Assembly: GCA_027008345.1 (NCBI GenBank)
Contig: JALTBU010000074.1
Coordinates: 1-7,913, forward strand
DNA from: Nautiliaceae bacterium
GTDB lineage: Bacteria; Campylobacterota; Campylobacteria; Campylobacterales; Nautiliaceae
Length of the DNA: 7,913 nt
Direction of reading: 5' to 3'
Positions 1 through 5,511 of this stretch are shown here, in pieces; positions within the stretch are counted from its first letter, which is position 1; the number at the start of each line of letters is the position of its first letter. The notes below the pieces were generated by a model. It saw only the letters and a program-made list of their open reading frames with translations, had not been told where the DNA came from and searched no databases. Made by a program: the position numbers and the translations under genes.

Positions 1-227
1 AGCTGCCATGAAGTTAAGCTCATAAGCTCCCAAAAAAATAAAAACGGTAAAACTTCATTACTTAAAACAACACCTATCATTGAAAGTACAAATGCAAAAT
101 AATTGATCAAAAAGTGGGTTTTTCTTTTTATATGTGTTAAATATCCGCTCATATAAAAAAGATTTGGAATTACACCAAGAAGTATCAAAAATAAAAACAA
201 TATAGAAAGTGGATTAAAACTAAACAA
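1..227 (-). CDS. HyfB-like proton-translocating membrane subunit (hydrogenase-4 component B family), 5' part only
   Basis: Partial gene: the first 75 codons are visible and the rest lies beyond the left edge. The translation is strongly hydrophobic. It opens with FNPLSILFLFLILLGV, has a second membrane segment around residues 45-60, and ends in FLFFWELMSLTSW. The last motif is typical of the Nqo12/NuoL/MrpA-like antiporter subunits of group 4 hydrogenases (HyfB/HycC type), where the equivalent is a FFEMMSLSSW-like helix. Such subunits sit in the inner membrane and couple electron transfer by the hydrogenase to proton or sodium movement. The start is TTG at 227-225: an in-frame TAA lies at 251-249 and an AAAGG ribosome site at 239-235 stands 7 bases before the TTG. 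Compared with E. coli HyfB as I recall it, the protein begins about 70 residues late, at the third helix. It could instead be a NuoL-like subunit of another complex; the FWELMSLTSW motif favours the hydrogenase type. Confidence 0.65.
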   Translation of the reverse strand, partial: MFSFNPLSILFLFLILLGVIPNLFYMSGYLTHIKRKTHFLINYFAFVLSMIGVVLSNEVLPFLFFWELMSLTSWQ

Positions 228-352
228 TTTACTGCCTTTAAGATAAATTTAAGGAAAGAAAAACTGATGAAATTTTACTGCTAAAAACTTAAAAAAAGTT
301 TAAATTTTTGTATTAAAATCCATTATGTAACAAAAAGAAACACTTTAAAATT

Positions 353-361
353 TGGTATCAT
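353..361 (+). promoter_or_regulatory. Putative extended -10 promoter of reverse gyrase
   Basis: TGGTATCAT fits an extended -10 element (TG, one base, then TATCAT, one mismatch to TATAAT). It lies about 20 bases before the chosen ATG, which would give a very short leader. No good -35 box is present; the upstream stretch is A/T-rich, as is common for epsilonproteobacterial sigma-70 promoters. The element overlaps the alternative TTG codon at 352, which argues against that codon as the start. Confidence 0.4.
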
Positions 362-381
362 TTCTTAAAAAAGGAATATTA

Positions 382-3300
382 ATGCTTCCTGCCATATATA
401 AAAACAGATGCCCTAATTGTGGAGGAGATATATGCTCTGAGAGGTTATATAAAGGTCTTTTTTGTAAGAAATGTATGAATGAAGATGAAAACAAATGCGA
501 AATTGAACTTAAAAATTATAAAATTTTTTGTGATGCTGAGGATAAATTAAATAAATTTAATGAATTTTTTAAAGAAAAAACAGGGAATGAATTAAGCTCC
601 ATTCAAAAAATGTGGGCTAAAAGATTTTTTCTTGGCAATTCCTTTGCCCTTCTTGCCCCAACAGGTATTGGGAAAACTACTTTTGGACTTTTACTGAGTG
701 CTTATGTTAAAAATTCTTATATTGTTTTTCCTACAAAACTGCTTGTACTGCAAACAATTGAGAGATTTAATGAATGGGGTATTGATGTTTTAGCTTATAC
801 AGGTAAGAAAGAAGAAAAAGAGAAAATTTTAAAAGGTGAAGGTGATATTGTTATTACAACAACCCAGTTTTTGTATAAAAATATTGATAATTTAAACAGA
901 GAATTTAATTTAGTTTTTGTTGATGATGTGGATTCAATCCTTAAATCAGGAAAAAAAATAGATACAGTTTTAAAATTATTGGGCTTTAATGAAAAAGATA
1001 TACAAAAAACACTTGAACTTATAAATAATAAAGAATATGAAAAAATAAAAGAGATTGGCATTAAAAGAAAAGGTCAACTTATAGTGTCAAGTGCGACTGC
1101 AAATCCAAAATCAAAAAGAGTTTTGCTTTTCAAATATTTGCTTGGATTTGAGATAAGCAGACCAAATCTTACATTAAGAGAAGTGACTGATTCTTATGAT
1201 GAAGAGTATTCATGGGAAAAATCTGTTGATTGGATAAAAAAACTTGGAAGAGGCGGGCTTTTATTTTTACCGGGAAATGAAACGAAAGAGACGTTAAATA
1301 AATATATAAAATTTTTAAATGAAAAAGGTATAAAAATATATTCTTATGAGGAGTTTAATGATTATTTAGAAGAATTTAAAAAAGGAGAGTGTTATTTCGC
1401 CGGTTTTGCAAGTTACCGTAATCCTCTTGCCAGAGGTATAGATTTGCCAGAAGCTGTCAGATATACTCTTTTTGTAGGTGTTCCAAAAATGGAATTTACA
1501 TTAAAAAGCGATGATTATCGTTCAATGTATTTTATTTCATTAACGCTTTATCCTTTTTTTGCAAAGAAACTCGATTTTAAAACACTTTTAGAATATCAAC
1601 ATAATATCAATTTTATGAAAAGGTATGTGTTTTTTAAAGAGTTACACCCGAAAGTTGAGGAAAAATTAAAACAAATAAGGGAATATCTTTTTAATTTGAT
1701 AAAGATTTATGAGGATGAGATAAAAAATTCACCTGAGATTAGTTTTGACGGAGAAAAAATAATAACAGCGGATATTACCGGTTATATTCAGGCAAGTGGA
1801 CGTTCAAGCAGGTTTTATAAAGGACATTTGACAAAAGGTCTTTCTATTGTATTAGTTGATAATAAAAAGGCATTTTTTTCACTTCAAAAGAAACTTAAAT
1901 GGTTTAGTGAGAGTGAGTTTGTAAATATAAAAGAGTTGAATATTGATGAAATTTTAAAAGAGATAGATAAAAGCAGAAGTGAGAGTAAAAAGCAGGATAT
2001 TAAAACAACATTTGTAGTTGTGGAATCTCCTACAAAAGCAAAAACTATAAGTAGTTTTTTTGGAAATCCAAGCAGAAGAATTATCGATAATGTAATGGTT
2101 TATGAAATATTGATGGAAAACAGAAACTTAATTATTACTGCAAGTATAGGTCATGATTTTGATCTTGATGAAAATGAAGGTAAATGGGGTGTGAGTGAAA
2201 AATATATACCGATATTTAAAGTTTTAGAAAATAAAGATACAATTTTAAATGCATTGAATTTAGAAAGTTTTGAAGTTGATGAGGTTTTTATTGCAACAGA
2301 CCCTGACAGGGAAGGGGAAAAAATTGCTTTTGATTTAAGCTTAAATAATAAACCATTTAATTTTAATGTCAAAAGAGCTGAATTTCACGAAATTACAAAA
2401 TATGCTTTTGAAAATGCTTTAAATAATCCAAGAGAAATTGATAAAAATTTAGTCGGAGCGCAGTTTGTAAGAAGAATTGCTGATAGATGGATAGGGTTTT
2501 TAATCTCTCAAATTATTCAAAAAAGACTGCATAATCCCCATCTCTCAGCCGGAAGAGTTCAAACACCTGTGCTTAAATGGATAGCAAAAAGAACAGAAAA
2601 TCTTAAAGAAAAAATTTATGTAGTAAGTATTAAAATTAATGATTTAAGAATTGAATTTGATTTTGAAAAAGAAGAAGAAGCTAAAAAATTTTATGAAAAT
2701 ATTCCTGATAAAATTTTTATAAAATTAATATCTTCCAAAGAGGAAAAATTATTCGAAAAGCCTTTCAATACATCAGAACTATTAAGAGAAGCTGCTCTTA
2801 AACTTAAATATTCACCCCAACAGACAATGAAATTTGCACAGGAATTGTTTGAGAGCGGATTTATTACATATCACAGGACTGATTCACACAGAATTTCTCC
2901 ACTTGGAATTTCAATTGCAAAAGATTATATTTTGGAAAATTTTGGTGAAGATTATTTTCAAGCACGAAGTTTTGAAGAGGGTGGAGCGCATGAAGCAATA
3001 AGAACAACGACATCTATGGACAGCGAAGAGCTTAAAAGTTTTTGTATGATAAAAGGTATAAGTTTAACTTATCGACATTTTAAACTTTATGATTTAATTT
3101 TTAGAAAATTTATTGCTTCGCAAATGAAAGAAACGGAAGTAAAGAAAGATATTTTTAATATTTTAGGAAAAGAAGTTGAAGTTATTACAAAAATTTTAAA
3201 AGAAGGATTTAATTTAATTTATCCAATAAAAATATATGACATAAATGAAGGTGTATTTGAAATAGTTAAGAATATATATAAAAAATCAAAAATATCTCCA

Positions 3301-3594
3301 TATACATATGCAGAAGTTATTGAAGAAATGAAAAATAAAGGAATAGGAAGGCCTTCTACATATGCAATTACAATTGAAAAATTACTTGAAAGAAAATATA
3401 TTGTGGAAAAAAACGGATTTTTATTTGCAACATATCTTGGATTTAAAGTTTTGAAAATTATAGAAAATTTAAAATACAAAGATTTTGTTGAAGAAGAATT
3501 TACTGCAACACTTGAAAATATAATGGATGAAATTGAAAATGGAAAAAAAGATTATAAAAAAGAGCTTATTTGGCTTTTTTCTTTACTTTTTTAA
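382..3594 (+). CDS. rgy: Reverse gyrase (helicase-topoisomerase I fusion)
   Basis: ATP-dependent type IA topoisomerase that introduces positive supercoils into DNA; known almost only from thermophiles. The 1070-residue product starts at ATG 382, with AAGGA at 371-375 six bases before it; an in-frame TTG at 352 lacks a ribosome site. Domains in order: zinc finger with C10, C13, C28 and C31; helicase domain 1 with Q75, Walker A APTGIGKTT (K98), DDVD at 181-184 and SSAT at 236-239; helicase domain 2 with GRSSR at 473-477, the latch probably lying around 385-450; topoisomerase domain from about 543 with the TOPRIM glutamate E548 in ESPTKAK, DPDREGE at 640-646, SAGRVQTP at 722-729, the catalytic tyrosine Y830 in ITYHRTDS, and GIGRPST at 987-993. 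All catalytic residues are intact. The second zinc finger usually found between the TOPRIM glutamate and DPD is missing, with no cysteine there. The last 29 bases overlap the convergent downstream gene. Confidence 0.97.
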   Translation: MLPAIYKNRCPNCGGDICSERLYKGLFCKKCMNEDENKCEIELKNYKIFCDAEDKLNKFNEFFKEKTGNELSSIQKMWAKRFFLGNSFALLAPTGIGKTTFGLLLSAYVKNSYIVFPTKLLVLQTIERFNEWGIDVLAYTGKKEEKEKILKGEGDIVITTTQFLYKNIDNLNREFNLVFVDDVDSILKSGKKIDTVLKLLGFNEKDIQKTLELINNKEYEKIKEIGIKRKGQLIVSSATANPKSKRVLLFKYLLGFEISRPNLTLREVTDSYDEEYSWEKSVDWIKKLGRGGLLFLPGNETKETLNKYIKFLNEKGIKIYSYEEFNDYLEEFKKGECYFAGFASYRNPLARGIDLPEAVRYTLFVGVPKMEFTLKSDDYRSMYFISLTLYPFFAKKLDFKTLLEYQHNINFMKRYVFFKELHPKVEEKLKQIREYLFNLIKIYEDEIKNSPEISFDGEKIITADITGYIQASGRSSRFYKGHLTKGLSIVLVDNKKAFFSLQKKLKWFSESEFVNIKELNIDEILKEIDKSRSESKKQDIKTTFVVVESPTKAKTISSFFGNPSRRIIDNVMVYEILMENRNLIITASIGHDFDLDENEGKWGVSEKYIPIFKVLENKDTILNALNLESFEVDEVFIATDPDREGEKIAFDLSLNNKPFNFNVKRAEFHEITKYAFENALNNPREIDKNLVGAQFVRRIADRWIGFLISQIIQKRLHNPHLSAGRVQTPVLKWIAKRTENLKEKIYVVSIKINDLRIEFDFEKEEEAKKFYENIPDKIFIKLISSKEEKLFEKPFNTSELLREAALKLKYSPQQTMKFAQELFESGFITYHRTDSHRISPLGISIAKDYILENFGEDYFQARSFEEGGAHEAIRTTTSMDSEELKSFCMIKGISLTYRHFKLYDLIFRKFIASQMKETEVKKDIFNILGKEVEVITKILKEGFNLIYPIKIYDINEGVFEIVKNIYKKSKISPYTYAEVIEEMKNKGIGRPSTYAITIEKLLERKYIVEKNGFLFATYLGFKVLKIIENLKYKDFVEEEFTATLENIMDEIENGKKDYKKELIWLFSLLF
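3558..3580. terminator. Weak A/T-rich hairpin at the convergent gene ends, possible bidirectional terminator
   Basis: AAAAGAGC at 3558-3565 can pair with GCTTTTTT at 3573-3580 through one G-T wobble, leaving a 7-base loop. A T-rich run follows on the plus strand (3581-3592), and on the minus strand the flank reads TTATAATCTTTTTTT. It lies inside the C-terminal codons of reverse gyrase and just outside the stop of the minus-strand hydroxylase, so it could end both transcripts. The stem is mostly A-T pairs and would be weak at high temperature. Confidence 0.3.
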
Positions 3595-4174
3595 GTTTTT
3601 CTATTCCTTTTAAATCATCTTTATTCCATTGGTAATATGTACCAAAAACCCTGTCCCAAAAATCTGTTGTTATTCCATGGTTTAATTTAGGTTTTTTATG
3701 ATGAACAAAGTGGAATTCCTGCATATATCTCCAATATTTGCTTGAAAATTCACGTCTGTGCATAATATGATGCATTATTCCGTAATTGAAGTATCCAAGT
3801 GCCATACCTCCGACAATCGCCAAGGCATCAGGTGTAGGCATAATAAAATGTAAAAGCCATGCAAATATTGTTGCAATCACCGCACTCATAAAAAATGGCA
3901 TTGCATCATAACTAAACGGATTTTGATGATGATGTGCGTGACCTTCTATAAAAACTCTTAATGGGTGGTTTTCATGAAAAAGCCATGCATGAACTGCGTA
4001 TTCCAAAAATGTAAAAAATATTACACCTACTACAAATAATGCAATACTAGCCCATATATCGTTTGAGTAATAAATGCTTAATACTAAAAAAACAATAGCT
4101 GTTAAAAAATCCGTAGCAAGTGATAAATAATAATTCCATTTACTGGCTGTCATTTTTAAAATTAAATCTTTCAT
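3566..4174 (-). CDS. Fatty acid hydroxylase / sterol desaturase superfamily membrane protein
   Basis: A 202-residue integral membrane protein with the histidine clusters of the di-iron fatty acid hydroxylase superfamily (PF04116): H62-A-W-L-F-H67, H79-A-HHH83, HH135-136 with H139, H155 with HH158-159, and a final H166. These ligate two irons on the cytoplasmic face in family members that hydroxylate or desaturate lipids or carotenoids using oxygen. Hydrophobic stretches lie near residues 20-36, 42-60, 92-112 and 117-134. The C-terminus is lysine-rich. The start is ATG 4174, preceded by a strong AAGGAGG (4185-4179) four bases upstream. The substrate cannot be told from sequence. The gene is monocistronic here and convergent with reverse gyrase. 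An O2-dependent enzyme in a presumed anaerobic or microaerobic vent organism is somewhat unexpected, so its physiological reaction is open. Confidence 0.85.
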   Translation of the reverse strand: MKDLILKMTASKWNYYLSLATDFLTAIVFLVLSIYYSNDIWASIALFVVGVIFFTFLEYAVHAWLFHENHPLRVFIEGHAHHHQNPFSYDAMPFFMSAVIATIFAWLLHFIMPTPDALAIVGGMALGYFNYGIMHHIMHRREFSSKYWRYMQEFHFVHHKKPKLNHGITTDFWDRVFGTYYQWNKDDLKGIEKLKKVKKKAK

Positions 4175-4215
4175 TGCCCCTCCTTAAATAAGGCTTATAG
4201 TAATTATAATATAAA

Positions 4216-4224
4216 ATTATATCA
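4216..4224 (-). promoter_or_regulatory. Putative extended -10 promoter of the fatty acid hydroxylase gene
   Basis: Read on the minus strand, 4224-4216 is TGATATAAT, a perfect extended -10 box (TG, one base, TATAAT), about 42 bases before the ATG at 4174. A second TATAAT occurs at 4208-4203 on the same strand, but without the TG extension. The region is so A/T-rich that chance matches are likely, so only moderate weight is justified. Confidence 0.4.
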
Positions 4225-4241
4225 TAAATTTGTATTTGTTT

Positions 4242-4250
4242 TGTTATAAT
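4242..4250 (+). promoter_or_regulatory. Putative extended -10 promoter of the phosphoribosyltransferase gene
   Basis: TGTTATAAT at 4242-4250 is a perfect extended -10 element on the plus strand, 19 bases before the ATG at 4270. The upstream sequence is T-rich (TTTGTATTTGTTT) rather than carrying a clear -35 box, as is typical in Campylobacterota. It is placed divergently from the hydroxylase promoter. Confidence 0.5.
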
Positions 4251-4269
4251 TTAATTAAAAAGGATATAA

Positions 4270-4926
4270 ATGATTTTTAAAGATAGAATTGAAGCTGGAA
4301 AAGAACTTGCAAAAAGAATTAAAGAACTTAATTTAAAAAATCCTTTAGTAATAGCGCTTCCAAGAGGGGGAGTGCCTGTGGGTTATGAAATAGCAAAAGA
4401 ACTTAATGCCCCTCTTGATATTTTATTCGTAAAAAAAATTCCTTCACCTCTTAATGAAGAGGCTGCAATTGGCAGTGTTAGTGAGAGCGGACTTGTTTTT
4501 ATAAATCAGGACGCTGTAAGTATGCTCAATCAAAGAGGAATACCTGTGGATGAAAATTATATTCAGCAAAAGGCAATAGAGAAAATTCAAGAAATGGCGA
4601 GGAAAAGAGAGAAATATGGAATAGAACCTATCCCAATTGAAGATAAAGATGTTATTATTGTAGATGACGGGATTGCGACGGGGGCTAGTATGTATCTTGC
4701 TGCAAATACTGTTATTAGAGAACATCCAAATTCTATAACAATAGCTGCGCCTGTGGCACCAGCCGATGAATCACTTAAAGAAATGCTAAACAAAATAAGC
4801 AATAATTTGGTTATTTTACATACACCACCTATGTTTATGAGCGTAGGACAATGGTATGATGATTTTCATCAATTAAGTGATGAAGAGGTAATGGAGTATC
4901 TTAAAAAAGCAAGGGGCTTAATTTGA
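4270..4926 (+). CDS. Phosphoribosyltransferase family protein (COG1926 type)
   Basis: A 218-residue cytoplasmic protein with a type I phosphoribosyltransferase fold. The PRPP-binding signature VIIVDDGIATGAS lies at residues 128-140, with two adjacent aspartates (D132, D133) and the TGA loop. The N-terminal MIFKDRIEAGKELAKRI, the LPRGGVPVGYEIA stretch at 30-42 and the C-terminal QWYDDFHQLSDEEV at 194-207 are typical of the predicted phosphoribosyltransferases grouped as COG1926, whose base substrate is not established to my knowledge. Length is normal for the group. The start ATG 4270 has AAGGA five bases upstream (4260-4264). No purine or pyrimidine genes lie beside it, so context does not suggest a substrate. 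The rhodanese gene follows after 53 bases but has its own strong promoter. Confidence 0.88.
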   Translation: MIFKDRIEAGKELAKRIKELNLKNPLVIALPRGGVPVGYEIAKELNAPLDILFVKKIPSPLNEEAAIGSVSESGLVFINQDAVSMLNQRGIPVDENYIQQKAIEKIQEMARKREKYGIEPIPIEDKDVIIVDDGIATGASMYLAANTVIREHPNSITIAAPVAPADESLKEMLNKISNNLVILHTPPMFMSVGQWYDDFHQLSDEEVMEYLKKARGLI

Positions 4927-4952
4927 CAAATGAAATATTTTTGAGTTATAAT
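4923..4952 (+). promoter_or_regulatory. Consensus sigma-70 promoter of the rhodanese-like gene
   Basis: TTGACA at 4923-4928 and TATAAT at 4947-4952 are both perfect consensus boxes separated by 18 bases. The -35 box overlaps the TGA stop (4924-4926) of the preceding gene. Transcription would begin near 4959, leaving a leader of about 20 bases. This is the only promoter in the window with two perfect boxes, suggesting strong constitutive expression. Confidence 0.75.
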
Positions 4953-4967
4953 AACTAAAATAAATTT

Positions 4968-4979
4968 AAGGAGGGTGAT
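4968..4979 (+). promoter_or_regulatory. Very strong Shine-Dalgarno site of the rhodanese-like gene
   Basis: AAGGAGGGTGAT at 4968-4979 carries AAGGAGG, near-complete complementarity to the 3' end of 16S rRNA, five bases before ATG 4980. Together with the consensus promoter upstream this predicts an abundant protein. Confidence 0.8.
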
Positions 4980-5393
4980 ATGGCAAAATTAACACCATTT
5001 GAACAAGAAGTAGTAGAAAAATTTGCTGAGGCAATAGAGCTTAATAAAGAAAAACCGGGTCTTGGCAATATTGATATTCATAAAGCAAGAGAACTAATTA
5101 AAGATGCAGGTGCACTTTTATTTGATGTAACATTACCAAATTTAGTAGAAGGGGAAAATGCAGCAGAAGCTGGAATCCCTACTGCATATTATACTCCATA
5201 TACTGAATTTACAAGTTATATTGACGAACTTCCAGAAGACAAAACTCAACCAATTGTGGTAGCATGTAGAAAAGCTTTTTTTGCAAATAGAGTAAAAGGG
5301 CTGCTTGATGTTTTAGGATATAAAAATGTTTATGTTTTAGCTGATGATATTAAATATCTAATTGAAGCCCATAAAGCGCACACAGAAGGGTAA
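4980..5393 (+). CDS. Rhodanese-like domain protein with an atypical active-site loop
   Basis: A 137-residue soluble protein: about 30 residues of charged helical lead, then a single rhodanese-like domain (roughly 33-130). FDV at 48-50 corresponds to the usual (I/F)DVR strand; PIVVACRK around C96 is the catalytic strand and loop; LGYKNVYVLADDI is the usual helix and last strand. Rhodaneses move sulfane sulfur from thiosulfate or polysulfide to acceptors through a cysteine persulfide, which would fit a sulfur-using vent bacterium. The cysteine is present, but the loop reads C96-R-K-A-F-F, with phenylalanine where an arginine normally closes the six-residue loop, and the arginine of DVR is threonine. 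Activity or substrate may therefore differ. The spacing from C96 to LGY matches active homologues, so the alignment is not in doubt. The gene probably forms its own transcription unit, with promoter 4923-4952 and terminator 5384-5408. Confidence 0.82.
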   Translation: MAKLTPFEQEVVEKFAEAIELNKEKPGLGNIDIHKARELIKDAGALLFDVTLPNLVEGENAAEAGIPTAYYTPYTEFTSYIDELPEDKTQPIVVACRKAFFANRVKGLLDVLGYKNVYVLADDIKYLIEAHKAHTEG

Positions 5394-5408
5394 TTCCTTC
5401 TTTTTTTC
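5384..5408 (+). terminator. Intrinsic terminator of the rhodanese-like gene
   Basis: AGAAGG (5384-5389) pairs with CCTTCT (5396-5401) around a 6-base loop that contains the TAA stop codon, and is followed by a T-run continuing to 5408. The terminator thus overlaps the end of the gene and isolates it from the exporter operon downstream. Confidence 0.7.
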
Positions 5409-5414
5409 TTTTTG

Positions 5415-5420
5415 TATACT
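5415..5420 (+). promoter_or_regulatory. Possible -10 box of the exporter-regulator operon
   Basis: TATACT (5415-5420) matches five of six consensus bases and is preceded by a long T-rich tract, part of which is the terminator tail of the preceding gene. Transcription from it would give a leader of about 80 bases that includes both inverted repeats. An alternative is TATAAA at 5442-5447. Neither has a convincing -35 box. Confidence 0.3.
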
Positions 5421-5448
5421 ATTTTAGTGTCGAAGATCAAATATAAAG

Positions 5449-5477
5449 AGCAAAAATTTTCTATATTAATTTTTGCT
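5449..5477 (+). repeat. Inverted repeat 1 in the exporter leader
   Basis: AGCAAAAATT (5449-5458) and AATTTTTGCT (5468-5477) are perfect 10-base inverted repeats around a 9-base centre. The arms are mostly A/T, so as an RNA hairpin it is weak, but as DNA it could be an operator. It lies 32 bases upstream of the exporter start and eight bases before the second, stronger inverted repeat. Confidence 0.6.
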
Positions 5478-5484
5478 GAATGCA

Positions 5485-5511
5485 ATACAATGCCAAAAAA
5501 AGGCATTGTAT
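5485..5511 (+). promoter_or_regulatory. Perfect hairpin covering the exporter ribosome site and start codon
   Basis: ATACAATGCC (5485-5494) pairs perfectly with GGCATTGTAT (5502-5511) around a loop of seven A residues. The right arm contains the GG of the AAGG ribosome site (5500-5503) and the first two bases of the ATG at 5510-5512. In mRNA this 10-base stem would hide the translation start, pointing to translational control (for example by temperature, a ligand or coupling). As DNA, it could be an operator with 10-base half-sites. The structure is directly visible; the function is inferred. Confidence 0.6.

Noticed and set aside
285..301. Inverted repeat AAACTT / AAGTTT before reverse gyrase
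   Set aside because: Only six A/T-rich pairs; expected by chance in this base composition.
352..381. In-frame TTG at 352 as the start of reverse gyrase
   Set aside because: It has no ribosome site and overlaps the likely -10 box; ATG 382 has AAGGA at proper distance and starts just before the zinc finger.
4182..4193. Palindrome CCTTAAATAAGG overlapping the hydroxylase ribosome site
   Set aside because: The two-base centre allows only about four stable pairs, too weak for a convincing hairpin; the pattern is largely a result of the AAGGAGG site and A/T-rich flank.
4203..4221. Inverted repeats in the A/T-rich divergent promoter region
   Set aside because: ATAAT/ATTAT arms are indistinguishable from overlapping -10 boxes in near-pure A/T sequence.
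4444..4802. Two open frames on the minus strand within the phosphoribosyltransferase gene
   Set aside because: They are antisense to a well-supported gene, have no ribosome sites or recognisable domains, and show composition expected of complement shadows.
5480..5509. ATG at 5480 as the start of the exporter
   Set aside because: No ribosome site precedes it, and the ten extra residues are encoded by the left arm and loop of the hairpin and do not resemble the family N-terminus.
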